Source: Aliisedimentitalea scapharcae (lineage in GTDB: Bacteria > Pseudomonadota > Alphaproteobacteria > Rhodobacterales > Rhodobacteraceae). From it: a stretch of 64,000 bases of DNA. The stretch's first letter is position 1. Each line of letters opens with the position of its first letter. The translations under genes were made by a program, and so were the position numbers. The DNA lies in the NCBI RefSeq assembly GCF_045277565.1, contig NZ_CP123584.1, positions 3,472,001 through 3,536,000 on the forward strand, written 5' to 3'. Below are positions 44,679-53,784 of this stretch, in pieces. The notes under the pieces were generated by a model. It was not told the origin of the DNA. It saw only the letters and a list, made by a program, of their open reading frames with translations, and did no database searches.

Positions 44679-44985
44679 ACCCGACTGGATAGATGTGGTT
44701 GCCGTGTCATCTCTGGAAAGAAACTGGGTCACACGCGTGGACCTCGGCCGCCGAAGGTTGGCGATCTATGACACGCCGTCGGGAATCTTTGCCTCGCTGG
44801 CGTTGTGCAATCACGGCGGTGCCGATCTGTGTGACGGATATTTCGATGGCCATGTGATCGAATGCCCGCTGCATCAGGGCGCGTTTGATGTCCGCAACGG
44901 CCAGCCGATTGCAGCACCCGCAACACGGCCAATGAAAACCTTTGAAACGCGGGTCGAAAACGGCACCGTACAAATCAGGGCCTGA
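44668..44985 (+). CDS. Rieske [2Fe-2S] ferredoxin
   Basis: A 105-residue soluble ferredoxin. The cluster ligands are in CNHGG and CPLHQGAFD, with the expected C-x-H and C-x2-H pattern. The start at 44668 has an AGGAGG site inside the preceding gene. The overlap with the desaturase-fold gene implies that it feeds electrons to that oxygenase. No reductase is encoded beside it. Confidence 0.9.
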   Translation: MASEPDWIDVVAVSSLERNWVTRVDLGRRRLAIYDTPSGIFASLALCNHGGADLCDGYFDGHVIECPLHQGAFDVRNGQPIAAPATRPMKTFETRVENGTVQIRA

Positions 44986-45020
44986 CTGGCGGGCTGGCGG
45001 CACCGATCGGGCCGCCAGTC
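44984..45020. other. Hairpin between the Rieske ferredoxin and MATE genes
   Basis: GACTGGCGG pairs with CCGCCAGTC, a 9-base-pair stem beginning at the ferredoxin stop codon, with a 19-base loop. No T run follows. It may reduce read-through into the MATE gene. Confidence 0.4.
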
Positions 45021-45053
45021 TCCCAGACCATACCCCATCAGGAAAGCCCGCTC

Positions 45054-46466
45054 ATGGCGCTGAAACCAAGCCGCGATCTGGTCACCGGGTCCATTGGCTC
45101 TCACTTTCGAACCCTCGCTGTGCCTGCCGCAATCGGGATGCTGTTCAATACCCTGTACAACATTGTCGATATCTTCTTTGCCGGACTGTTGTCGACAGAC
45201 GCCCAGGCCGGGCTGGCGATCGGCTTCCTGACCTTTTATCTGGTGATGTCGGTCGGAATCGGATTGGGCGCAGCCATGGCCGCGCTGGTTGGCAATGCGT
45301 TGGGGCAAAAGGATGCCCGCGCTGCCCGCCGATTGGCTGCCCAGGGTCTCAGTTTCGGAGTGTTGTCATCCGTCCTGTTGATCCTGTTGGGGATCTGGCT
45401 GGGTCCGTTTGTGATCCGGTTCATGTCCGAATCCGGCTCCTATCAGGACGCAGGTGTCCGGTATTTTCAGGTGATGCTGTTCGCCCTGCCCGGTTTTGTC
45501 ATGGCCTTTGGCATCAACGGTGTTCTTCAGGCCCAGGGGGACAACAAGTCGATGCAATGGGCAATGATGCTGGCCTTTGTGGCCAACATCGGGCTCAACC
45601 CCTTGTTGATCTATGGCGTTCCCGGCCTCTGGGACGGGATCGGATTCGACGGGTTGGCTGTGTCGACGGTACTCAGCCAGAGCGGCGTCATGATCTATCT
45701 GCTCATCCAAGCCTTGCGGTCCTCAGCCATGGAGGGGTTGCGGGCCCGCAATTTCATCCCGCGCCTGTTCAGTTTCCGTGAAATCACCACCCAATCCATC
45801 CCGACCAGCTTTGCCCTGTTGATCATGTTCCTGTCCGGAATAGTCGTTCAATTTGCGCTCAAGGGGTTTGGCGAACATGCGGTGGCAGGGTTTGGCATCG
45901 CAATCCGAATAGAACAGATCCTGTTGCTTCCCATTCTGGGGATGACCGGGGCGTTGTTACCCATTGCCTCGCAAAATTTTGGGGCTCGAGATTTCAATCG
46001 GGTCAGGGAGTCGCTTTTTCAGTGTTGGAAAATTGGCCTGATCATGTGCCTGATAGCCAGCCCCACCCTGTGGTTTGGAGGAGAATTCATCCTGGGGCTG
46101 TTTACTGATGACCCCCAAGTAATCCGCGTCGGTGTGGCCTATTTGCGGGTCGATGGCGTGATACTGCCGTTTTACATGATGCTGTTTTCAATCAATTCCT
46201 TTCTGCAAGCGCTCAAGAAACCGATCTGGAGCCTCTGGATCGGCATCTATCGACAGGGAATCGGAGTCGCATTGTTTGTCTGGATCTTTGTCGGGCTGTG
46301 GCAGTTTGATGAAACCGGCGTCTGGTATGGGGTGGCCAGCGCTGTTGTTTCGGGATGGGTGATCGCGATGATGATCACCACATCCATCGCGCGCCATCAG
46401 ATCAATGGTTTGTGGAGGGTTTACCCCATCCGCGTTACACCAAGGGCAACAAAATCAACAAACTGA
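45054..46466 (+). CDS. MATE-family efflux transporter
   Basis: A 470-residue inner-membrane protein with about 12 hydrophobic helices in two repeats, beginning MALKPSRDLVTGSIGSHFRTLAVPAA. Family features are LYNIVDIFFAG in the first helix pair and AVAGFGIAIRIEQILLLPI in the second repeat. MATE proteins export cationic drugs or metabolites by Na+ or H+ antiport. It lies 68 bases after the ferredoxin gene and its 3' end overlaps the convergent AEC gene by 32 bases. Substrate unknown. Confidence 0.9.
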   Translation: MALKPSRDLVTGSIGSHFRTLAVPAAIGMLFNTLYNIVDIFFAGLLSTDAQAGLAIGFLTFYLVMSVGIGLGAAMAALVGNALGQKDARAARRLAAQGLSFGVLSSVLLILLGIWLGPFVIRFMSESGSYQDAGVRYFQVMLFALPGFVMAFGINGVLQAQGDNKSMQWAMMLAFVANIGLNPLLIYGVPGLWDGIGFDGLAVSTVLSQSGVMIYLLIQALRSSAMEGLRARNFIPRLFSFREITTQSIPTSFALLIMFLSGIVVQFALKGFGEHAVAGFGIAIRIEQILLLPILGMTGALLPIASQNFGARDFNRVRESLFQCWKIGLIMCLIASPTLWFGGEFILGLFTDDPQVIRVGVAYLRVDGVILPFYMMLFSINSFLQALKKPIWSLWIGIYRQGIGVALFVWIFVGLWQFDETGVWYGVASAVVSGWVIAMMITTSIARHQINGLWRVYPIRVTPRATKSTN

Positions 46467-47364
46467 CCGGAATCGTAAACAGCGCCAACATGGTTTGCAG
46501 CGTCACGATCGCCGCCATCATGGGAGCATCCCCCCCCAATTGGCGGGCCAACGTATAAGATCCGACACCCGTTGGAACCACGGAATAGATAATTGCGATC
46601 TGCAAAATCTGCTGAGGCAGCCCCACCATCAGCCCAATCAAAACCACTGCGATCGGGAAAACCAACATCTTGCCTGCAAAAGACACCAACAGCGGCAACG
46701 CCGCAGCCGTCATGGCGCGGATGCGCAGATTGGCCCCAACCGCCAAAAGCGTGACCGGCAGCGCCGCGGCCCCCAGTATTCCTGTCGCTTCATGCACAAC
46801 AGGAAGTGGTGCCCCGTAGTGGAAATTGACCAGGATCGCCAGAATGATCGAGACGATATGCGGGTTGCGTGACAGGTCGCGCAGAATGGCCTTGGGCAGG
46901 CCGCTGCGTTTGCCGGGCTGCAACGCGATCACCATCAGGATCACCACCACCACATTGGTGACAGGGACCAGAATGGCCGTAGCGATAATTGCAATTTCAA
47001 ACCCGGCCGCGCCATACAGATTGGCCGCCATCGCCAGGCCAATGAACGAATTGTGCCGGGAACACCCTTGCAGGATGGATGTGGCCTGAGCGGGCTTGTA
47101 GCCCAGCAATCTGGAAACCAGCAGCGCAAAAGCCAGCGCAGCAAAAAAACCACCCAGAATAGTTGCCGCATATGGTCCCAACGGCGTGTCGCCCAGCGAC
47201 GCCACCGAGATTTTGTTGAACATCAGACAGGGCATCAGAACCCAGTAGACCAGCTTGTCGTTCAGGTTCCAGAATTCGACACTGGGGATCCCACCTTTGC
47301 GCAACGCCAACCCCAGCGCAATGATGATAAAAATCGGTAGGATGGATGTCAGAGTGGCCAGCAT
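46435..47364 (-). CDS. AEC-family (auxin efflux carrier-like) transporter
   Basis: A 309-residue membrane protein with about ten helices and the family segments FIIIALGLALRKGG at the N terminus and SVVPTGVGSYTLARQLGGD near the C terminus. Members transport organic acids such as malate or malonate. The start at 47364 (MLATL) gives the standard N terminus. It is convergent with the MATE gene, overlapping its coding end. No operon partner is visible. Confidence 0.88.
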   Translation of the reverse strand: MLATLTSILPIFIIIALGLALRKGGIPSVEFWNLNDKLVYWVLMPCLMFNKISVASLGDTPLGPYAATILGGFFAALAFALLVSRLLGYKPAQATSILQGCSRHNSFIGLAMAANLYGAAGFEIAIIATAILVPVTNVVVVILMVIALQPGKRSGLPKAILRDLSRNPHIVSIILAILVNFHYGAPLPVVHEATGILGAAALPVTLLAVGANLRIRAMTAAALPLLVSFAGKMLVFPIAVVLIGLMVGLPQQILQIAIIYSVVPTGVGSYTLARQLGGDAPMMAAIVTLQTMLALFTIPVSLLILLPLV

Positions 47365-47556
47365 TTGACGTCTTCCAAAATGAGCGGCAGATGCTGCCTG
47401 TCTACGCCAATTTTCGGAGCCAGGCGAGAGACAGGGCACCCGCACCGACCAGATATCTTTTGTTTTTCAGTTCATTTGCTCACTATTTCAACACCCAAAG
47501 CGTGGACAATATACACATTCCAAAGACATGTTCAGGCTCGCTGCTCAAACCAAAAA

Positions 47557-47581
47557 AGGCAGCCCGCATTTGGGGCTGCCT
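47557..47581 (-). terminator. Terminator of the sox-rid operon
   Basis: A 9-base-pair stem (AGGCAGCCC with GGGCTGCCT) with a 7-base loop is followed on the minus strand by a run of T. It lies 30 bases beyond the stop of the RidA-family gene, a textbook rho-independent terminator. Confidence 0.85.
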
Positions 47582-47611
47582 CAAGAACGAGTCGCACGGG
47601 GCGCTCGGCGC

Positions 47612-48022
47612 TCACCTACGGTCTTCGGTATCGTCGATCACCGCCATCGCGTCGATCTCTACCAACAGCGACGGATCAGCCAGACCCTGGACCACCACGC
47701 CGGTTGAACAATGATGCACGCCCTCAAACCATTCGTTGATCGCCGCATAGACCGCCGGGCGATAAGAAATGTCAGTGACATAAACGGTCAGCTTGCACAC
47801 ATCCTGCAATCTGCCCCCAGCCTCTTCCATCCAGCGTTTGATGTTCTTGCAGGCCTGATGGGCCTGGGCGCCCGGGTCACCTTCACCAATCAGCGTGCCG
47901 TCCAGCAAAGTCCCCACTTGCCCCTGCATGAACACAAAATCCCCCCGCGCCCGGATCGCCTTGGAGTATGTGGCCTGGGCGTGATATCGGGTTTGATAGG
48001 TGTGAATATGCGTGCGGCTCAT
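47612..48022 (-). CDS. RidA/YjgF-family protein
   Basis: A 136-residue protein of the Rid family, whose RidA members hydrolyse reactive imines. The segments SKAIRARGDFVFMQGQVG and DVCKLTVYVTD are typical. The arginine that holds the substrate carboxylate in canonical RidA (eight residues before the conserved LP) is serine here (CSTGVVVQGL), so it may belong to another Rid subgroup with a changed substrate. It is the last gene of the sox operon, 16 bases after soxG, and may remove an imine or iminium formed during demethylation. Confidence 0.88.
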   Translation of the reverse strand: MSRTHIHTYQTRYHAQATYSKAIRARGDFVFMQGQVGTLLDGTLIGEGDPGAQAHQACKNIKRWMEEAGGRLQDVCKLTVYVTDISYRPAVYAAINEWFEGVHHCSTGVVVQGLADPSLLVEIDAMAVIDDTEDRR

Positions 48023-48038
48023 GGGAAATTCCTTTTGG

Positions 48039-48536
48039 TTATGCCGTTGCCCGGCTCAGGTAATCTTCTACCAGATTGGCAAAACTCTGCTCGATTGCAA
48101 ATTCAAACCCGTCCTCAATCCGTCGCACCAAAGCTTTTAGATGGAAAACTTCGGTAAAGGTGACGGCGTGATCCGAAAACACGGCAGGATGCAGGTCCAG
48201 CGGGCTGGCAATCGCCATGATCTGGGCCGCATCCGGGCCTGTGACCCGGAAGAAGGTCATCGTGTCCGACACGCGCACAATGCTCAGATCAGGCGGGGCA
48301 TCTTCGGGTTTCAGGGCCTCCAACAGGGCCTCTTCGTTGTCGATTTCGGCGCGCAGGATCCAATGGTCACGGCCAATATAACACAGAGCCATTCCGCCCT
48401 TGTCCGTGAACGTGTTTGGTTGCTCAGGGAAGGCGGGAAGATGGGCCCCGGCCCAATCTGCCACCCCCTCGGCTTTGCCTTTGAGATCAAACAATGCGCT
48501 GATCTTTTGGCGTTGGAATGTCACGTCATAGCCCAT
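48039..48536 (-). CDS. soxG: Sarcosine oxidase gamma subunit
   Basis: A 165-residue protein in the size range of SoxG, starting one base after the soxA stop. It has weak similarity to GcvT-type folds (VTGPDAAQIMAIASPLDLHP). It stabilises the heterotetrameric sarcosine oxidase and contacts the alpha subunit. The gene order B-D-A-G is standard, which supports the call more than any single motif. Confidence 0.85.
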   Translation of the reverse strand: MGYDVTFQRQKISALFDLKGKAEGVADWAGAHLPAFPEQPNTFTDKGGMALCYIGRDHWILRAEIDNEEALLEALKPEDAPPDLSIVRVSDTMTFFRVTGPDAAQIMAIASPLDLHPAVFSDHAVTFTEVFHLKALVRRIEDGFEFAIEQSFANLVEDYLSRATA

Positions 48537-48537
48537 A

Positions 48538-51477
48538 TCAAGACCTCAGTTTCTCGCCCGCCGGGTCATAGTGGACCGGAGCGGTGACTGTTGCGGGGAT
48601 CACCCCATCTTTCAGGCGCACATGCACTGTTTCGCCGTGGCGGGCATGTCCGTTGTCCAGCAATGCCAGCCCAACCCATCGTTTATTGGCGACGCTCCAG
48701 ACACAGGCGGTGGTCAGCCCTTCGGTGGCTTCCTTGCGCCCGCCCGGCGTCAAGGGTGCGCCTTCGGGAATGGCACGGTTGGGGTCGGTTGGAACCACCC
48801 CGACCAGTTCGCGCCGGGTGGCACCGACCGAGCGACGCAATTCGACCGCCCGCTTGCCCAGATAATCCGGCTTTTTCTTGGACATGACCCAACCCATTCC
48901 CAGATCATGGGCATCGACAGTTCCGTCCACTTCGTGCCCCAGGGACAGGAACCCCTTTTCCACGCGCAAAACATGGCTGGCCTCGGATCCAACCGGTTCA
49001 ATGCCAAAGGGTTTTCCAACCTCCATGACCTTGTCCCACAATTCACGCATATGTCGGGTTGCGACATTGACCTCGAACGACAGCTCGCCAGTAAAGCTGA
49101 CCCGCACAACGCGGGCCGGGATGCCCGCAACGGCGCCGTCACGATAGGACATGAATTTGAAGTTCTCGGGTGACAGGTCGATGTCGGTCCCCAACGCCTG
49201 CAGAACATCCCGCGCTTTGGGACCACAGATTGTGGCATTGTTCCATTGGCTGGTAACAGTGGTGATTTTCACCTCCCACTCGGGAAACTCGGTTTGCAAC
49301 AGCTTTTCCATATGCTGGTTCATTGCATCCGCGTGACCGGTCGATGTGGACAGGATCCAACGGTGTTCGCTCAGCCGAAAAGTCACCCCGTCATCCAGGA
49401 TCAACCCATCATCCGACAACATCAGCCCATAACGGCCGTTCCCCGGTTTCAGCGAAGACATCACATTGGTGTAGAGAAAATCCAGGAACTTGCCGACATC
49501 ACGTCCTTTGAGCTCGAACGTCCCCAGGGGCGAGCCATCATAGACCCCGACCCCGTTGCGCACAGCGTCGCATTCGCGGTTCACTGTCTCCTGAAAGCTT
49601 TCGCCAGACCGCGGGAAATACCCCGGGCGCCGCCAGCGGGCACCGGCCTCGTACATGAATGCGCCGTTGTCGTGGTTCCAACTGGTCACCGGCGTGTGAC
49701 GGTACGGGAACAACACCGAGTCCTCGCGGATACCCGAAATCGCGCCAAAGGACACAGGCGTATAGGGGGAACGAAAGGTCGTTGTCCCAACATCCTGTAA
49801 CGGAACGCCTTTTTGCAGGGCAACCGTGCCGATGATATTGATATTCCCGGTCTTGCCCTGATCAATACCCATCCCACCCGTGGTATAGCGTTTGACATGT
49901 TCGACGTTGCTGTACCCTTCGCGCAACGCCAGATGCACATCATCCACCGAGACGTCATTCTGGATATCAAGAAACGCCTTGCCCTTGCTCGTCCCACCTT
50001 CGACTCGCCACAGCGGGTCTATCGCATAGGCAATGTCGGTACTGGGTGGAACCTCGGGTGTCGTTGATGCAAATCCACAGGCTTGGGCTGCGCTGGCACC
50101 TGCTTCCGCTCCGGTCTGCAAGGCTTGTGGCAGGGTCATCTGACCGTCTGCTGATCCCGCGCTCAACGTCGCCTGTGCCCGCTGATCCGGCACAAAACTG
50201 GCCAGCGTCTCGTCATAGCGCAATGTGCCGCGCGACTGCGAAAACAGATGTACCGCCGGGTTCCAGCCACCAGACTGCCCCAACAGATCGCATTGGATCT
50301 GACGGGTCGCACCACCAGCACGCGGCATCACGGTCACGGATCGCACCCGTTTGTGTCCTTTGACGTCGGCGACGACATGCCCCTCCAGAACCTCAACCTC
50401 CCGCACCAGGGCAAGCGCCTCGGTCGGAACAGCCGTGCGGCTGTCCACGATGGCCGCAATGTCGATCCCTGCGGCCTTCATCGTGGCGGCTGCGGCATAG
50501 GTGCTGTTGTTGTTGGTAAAGAGAACTGCGCGTTTCCCAGGTCGGACAGAATAGCGATTGACATAGGCCTGGATGGCCGACGCCATCATCACGCCAGGAC
50601 GGTCATTGTTTGCAAACACCATGGCCCGTTCAATGGCCCCGGTTGCGCAGATGACCTGACCCGCCCGCACACGCCAGCTGCGTTCGATCACGCTGGTATT
50701 TTCGGGTTGGCGTTCGTTGACAATCATCAGGTTGTGTTCGCGATAGGCCCAAACCGTCGCGTTTTGCAGATGAACCACGTTCTCCATCGCGGCAAGTTCG
50801 CCAACCGCTGCCTTGACCCAATCCATGGCCGGGTGCCCGTCAATCTCCAACGTTTGGTTCAACAGACTGCCACCGGCCTCGGTGCCCTCATCGGCCAGAA
50901 AGACCCGCGCACCGCTGCGACCGGCAACCAGCGCAGCCATCAACCCGGCCGGACCGGCCCCGGCAATCAGGACATCGGCATGGGCATTGCGGCTTTCGAA
51001 ATGTCCTGTGGCTGGTGGGTCAGACGGTGCCCCGGCCAATCCAGCGGCCCGTCGGATCGACGGTTCAAACAGGTGCCAATTTGGCCATTTGAACGTCTTG
51101 TAATAGAAACCAGCCGGGATGAATTTGGTCAGCAGTTGGTTCACGCCCCCAACATCAAATTGGGCAGATGGCCAACAATTTACCGATTTTGCCCCGAGCC
51201 CCTCCGTCAGCTGAACGGTCGTGATCGGGCAGTTTGCCGATGCGTCCTTGCCCTCCAGTTCCACCAGAGATGCCGGTTCTTCAACGCCCAGCCCGACGAT
51301 ACCGCGTGGACGGTGGTATTTGAAACTGCGCGCCGTTACCGAAACCCCATTGGCAATCAATGCCGAAGCCAGCGTATCGCCTTGGACTCCGTGATAGGGT
51401 TTACCATTGAAGGTGAACGAAATTTTTCGGTCGCGATTGATGCGGCCACCGGTCGGCAGGCGATTATTCTGAGCCAT
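48538..51477 (-). CDS. soxA: Sarcosine oxidase alpha subunit
   Basis: A 979-residue protein. The N-terminal ferredoxin-like domain (residues about 10-110) is followed by an FAD/NAD-binding region with VLIAGAGPAGLMAALVAGRSG. The C-terminal third is a folate-dependent aminomethyltransferase (GcvT) domain that accepts the one-carbon unit to form methylene-tetrahydrofolate. The enzyme turns sarcosine into glycine with release of hydrogen peroxide. The start at 51477 overlaps the end of soxD; the upstream ATG at 51498 lies deeper in soxD. Confidence 0.95.
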   Translation of the reverse strand: MAQNNRLPTGGRINRDRKISFTFNGKPYHGVQGDTLASALIANGVSVTARSFKYHRPRGIVGLGVEEPASLVELEGKDASANCPITTVQLTEGLGAKSVNCWPSAQFDVGGVNQLLTKFIPAGFYYKTFKWPNWHLFEPSIRRAAGLAGAPSDPPATGHFESRNAHADVLIAGAGPAGLMAALVAGRSGARVFLADEGTEAGGSLLNQTLEIDGHPAMDWVKAAVGELAAMENVVHLQNATVWAYREHNLMIVNERQPENTSVIERSWRVRAGQVICATGAIERAMVFANNDRPGVMMASAIQAYVNRYSVRPGKRAVLFTNNNSTYAAAATMKAAGIDIAAIVDSRTAVPTEALALVREVEVLEGHVVADVKGHKRVRSVTVMPRAGGATRQIQCDLLGQSGGWNPAVHLFSQSRGTLRYDETLASFVPDQRAQATLSAGSADGQMTLPQALQTGAEAGASAAQACGFASTTPEVPPSTDIAYAIDPLWRVEGGTSKGKAFLDIQNDVSVDDVHLALREGYSNVEHVKRYTTGGMGIDQGKTGNINIIGTVALQKGVPLQDVGTTTFRSPYTPVSFGAISGIREDSVLFPYRHTPVTSWNHDNGAFMYEAGARWRRPGYFPRSGESFQETVNRECDAVRNGVGVYDGSPLGTFELKGRDVGKFLDFLYTNVMSSLKPGNGRYGLMLSDDGLILDDGVTFRLSEHRWILSTSTGHADAMNQHMEKLLQTEFPEWEVKITTVTSQWNNATICGPKARDVLQALGTDIDLSPENFKFMSYRDGAVAGIPARVVRVSFTGELSFEVNVATRHMRELWDKVMEVGKPFGIEPVGSEASHVLRVEKGFLSLGHEVDGTVDAHDLGMGWVMSKKKPDYLGKRAVELRRSVGATRRELVGVVPTDPNRAIPEGAPLTPGGRKEATEGLTTACVWSVANKRWVGLALLDNGHARHGETVHVRLKDGVIPATVTAPVHYDPAGEKLRS

Positions 51478-51721
51478 TGGGGGCCTCCACGATGTCATGT
51501 GTCCGGGTGTCGCGCCAGATGGTCAGCCATTCACCGCATCCTCGGGCGTGCCACCATCGTTCCTGAACCGGCCCCAATGGATTGGGGACAATGGTCAGAT
51601 ATTCAACCCACTGCGCATCCGATACGGCATTGGGGTCGGGACGGTCGGCCCCGACCGGACCGCCAAAAATAAATTCACTTTCGGTGCGTGGCCCGCAGAA
51701 TGGGCAGGTGATTTTCAACAT
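51464..51721 (-). CDS. soxD: Sarcosine oxidase delta subunit
   Basis: An 85-residue zinc-binding subunit. Cys6 and Cys9 (CPFCG) with His58 and Cys62 (WWHARGCGEW) are the four zinc ligands expected for SoxD. It begins 14 bases after the soxB stop and overlaps soxA by 14 bases. It packs against the alpha subunit. Confidence 0.95.
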   Translation of the reverse strand: MLKITCPFCGPRTESEFIFGGPVGADRPDPNAVSDAQWVEYLTIVPNPLGPVQERWWHARGCGEWLTIWRDTRTHDIVEAPNGSE

Positions 51722-51735
51722 GGTCCTGTCCTCTC

Positions 51736-52986
51736 CTATCGGGCCGTAGTGGTGCCGGATTCCATGACGAAATCCAGGTGTTTAAAACGATCCAGCGTAA
51801 AGGAAGACATCAACGGATGTGGGCTCCCTTTGGCCACCAGATGGGCCAATGTCAGACCGCCTGCGGGAATGGCCTTGTAGCCGCCCCACCAGCCTGCGGT
51901 GATGAACAGCCCATCGACATCGGTGCGCGACATGATTGGTGACGCGTCGTGGGCGATGTCCAGGTGCCCGCCCCACTGACGCATCAGCTTTAGCTTTTTA
52001 AAGGCCGGGAACAGCGACAGCATGGCCGTGACCGTGTCCTCAAAAACATGTTGTTTGACGTCACGGCGAAAACTCTGCCCCATGTCCGGTGCGCCGCCAA
52101 TAACCATTTCCCCCTTGTCCGACTGGCTGAAATAGAAACCGCTATCCGGACAATTCACGATGACATCCACCAGTGGTTTCACCGGCTCGGATACAAAAGC
52201 TGTCAGGTTCATCGTCCTGAGCGGAAGTTTCAGCCCTGCCGTTTCGGTCAACGTCGTTGTATGCCCCGAAACCGCCACAACCACCTTTTTGGCCTTGACC
52301 GTCCCCCGGTTCGTTTCGACGCCACAGATCGCACCATCCGACCCACGGATCAACGAGGTCACAGGGGTCTGCTGATGGATCTCGACCCCCAGCGCATCCG
52401 CCCCACGGGCATAGCCCCAGGCCACCGCATCGTGTCGATTGACGCCCGCGTCTGTATGCACCATGCCGCCAATCACGGGCAGACGCGCATCCGGCCCACC
52501 GCCTGTCAACGCTGGGATGCGGCGGCGCAACTCCTGGGTGTCGATCTGTTCATAGGTTGATCCATAGATGTCCATAGTCAACTGACGTCGACGCAGTTCT
52601 CGCATTTTTGGATAGGTCTGAACCACATCGACCATGGTGCGTTTGGAATGCATCATGTTGAAGTTCAGCTCTTTGGTCAGCCCCTCATACATGGCCACCG
52701 ACTTGACGTAAAAGGGAATGGATTCATCGCGCATATAGTTCGACCGGATGGTGATTGTGTTGCGGGCGATGTTGCCTCCCCCCAACCATCCCCGGTCCAG
52801 AACCGCGACATCGGTGATGCCGAATTCTTTGGCCAGATAATAGGCAGTGGCCAACCCGTGGCCGCCCGCCCCGATCACAATGACTTCGTACTGGTCCTTC
52901 AGCGGCGGACTACGCCAGGCCTGCTGCCAGTTCTTGTGCCCGCTAAGTGCATTTCGGGCCAGGGAGAAGAGTGAGTATTTTTGCAT
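51736..52986 (-). CDS. soxB: Sarcosine oxidase beta subunit
   Basis: A 416-residue flavoprotein with VIVIGAGGHGLATAYYLA for FAD binding near residues 35-52. His185 in RHDAVAWGYARG probably corresponds to the histidine that carries covalent FMN in this subunit. It holds the catalytic site oxidising sarcosine. The start at 52986 (MQKYSLF) matches the standard family N terminus; an in-frame ATG seven codons earlier lacks support. It is the first gene of the soxBDAG-rid operon and diverges from an XRE-cupin regulator. Confidence 0.95.
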   Translation of the reverse strand: MQKYSLFSLARNALSGHKNWQQAWRSPPLKDQYEVIVIGAGGHGLATAYYLAKEFGITDVAVLDRGWLGGGNIARNTITIRSNYMRDESIPFYVKSVAMYEGLTKELNFNMMHSKRTMVDVVQTYPKMRELRRRQLTMDIYGSTYEQIDTQELRRRIPALTGGGPDARLPVIGGMVHTDAGVNRHDAVAWGYARGADALGVEIHQQTPVTSLIRGSDGAICGVETNRGTVKAKKVVVAVSGHTTTLTETAGLKLPLRTMNLTAFVSEPVKPLVDVIVNCPDSGFYFSQSDKGEMVIGGAPDMGQSFRRDVKQHVFEDTVTAMLSLFPAFKKLKLMRQWGGHLDIAHDASPIMSRTDVDGLFITAGWWGGYKAIPAGGLTLAHLVAKGSPHPLMSSFTLDRFKHLDFVMESGTTTAR

Positions 52987-53023
52987 GATGGTAATAATAT
53001 TTATCAAAGGTTATCGTCGGTCA

Positions 53024-53051
53024 AGTAAATTAGTTGCACAACAGTAAAATT
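53024..53051. promoter_or_regulatory. Repeats in the soxB / XRE-cupin divergent promoter
   Basis: AGTAAATT and AGTAAAATT occur as direct repeats on either side of GTTGCACAAC, whose GTTG and CAAC arms are complementary. They lie in the AT-rich divergent promoter, 40 bases from soxB. They may be a site for the adjacent regulator. Confidence 0.35.
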
Positions 53052-53122
53052 GGGTGTCATTCTGGATTTACCGATGCCATCTGGCGTGCCAATGACGCCC
53101 CCAAAGCCAAAAGGAGAGCAGA

Positions 53123-53701
53123 ATGGCAGGAGATTCGGAGATTGATGCGGCAGTGGGACGGGCTTTGCATCGCCTGCGCCAGGAACGCACGATGACCGTG
53201 ACCGAACTGGCGTCAAAGGCAAATGTGTCGATGGCCATGATTTCCAGAATCGAAAATGGCCATGTTTCACCATCTCTGAACACGCTTCAGTCGCTGGCGG
53301 ATGCTCTGTCGGTTTCCATCATGGCGCTGTTCTCGCACAGCGAGAACACGGCAGACGTCCATCACGTCAGGGCCGGAGATGGCCTGCCTTCGCGCAGAGT
53401 CACGCCGAATCATGCACATGACTATCTGTTGCTGGGCAAACACGCCGACCCGGGAGGCAGTTTTCAATCCGCGCGCATCCGTATCCAACAAAAGGATTCA
53501 GGAACGCTGCCTTCGTATCAACACGAAGGGCATGTGTTCATTTACATGATCGAAGGTCAGGCAACCTACAGATGTGGGACCCAGATGTTTGTAATGGCCA
53601 GCGGCGACACGCTGAGCTTTGACGCCAAGCTGCCGCATGGATTTGCCGAGGTCCGGAGCCCAGCCATCGAGTTCATCACAGTGTCATCACGCCCCGCCTG
53701 A
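53123..53701 (+). CDS. XRE-family regulator with C-terminal cupin
   Basis: A 192-residue regulator. The N-terminal helix-turn-helix is in MTVTELASKANVSMAMISRIENGHVSP and the C-terminal cupin senses a small molecule (residues about 110-185). Regulators of this type control many amine and amino-acid degradation operons. It has an AAAGGAGAG ribosome site. Divergence from soxBDAG makes sarcosine or glycine betaine a likely signal. Confidence 0.92.
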   Translation: MAGDSEIDAAVGRALHRLRQERTMTVTELASKANVSMAMISRIENGHVSPSLNTLQSLADALSVSIMALFSHSENTADVHHVRAGDGLPSRRVTPNHAHDYLLLGKHADPGGSFQSARIRIQQKDSGTLPSYQHEGHVFIYMIEGQATYRCGTQMFVMASGDTLSFDAKLPHGFAEVRSPAIEFITVSSRPA

Positions 53702-53718
53702 TCGGGTGGGCCAAACAA

Positions 53719-53754
53719 AAACCCCCGGCCCTCTCGTCAGAGCACCGGGGGTTT
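53719..53754. terminator. Bidirectional terminator between the XRE-cupin and amino-acid ABC operons
   Basis: AAACCCCCGG pairs with CCGGGGGTTT. On the minus strand the stem runs into TTTTTGTTT, a strong terminator for the ABC operon ending at 53785. On the plus strand it follows the XRE gene. Confidence 0.85.
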
Positions 53755-53784
53755 CCTGGCTTTCAAAGGATCTTCGAAAGCCGG

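Noticed and set aside
50248..51672. 474-codon open frame opposite soxA
   Set aside because: Antisense of a recognised subunit, with the composition of a shadow frame.
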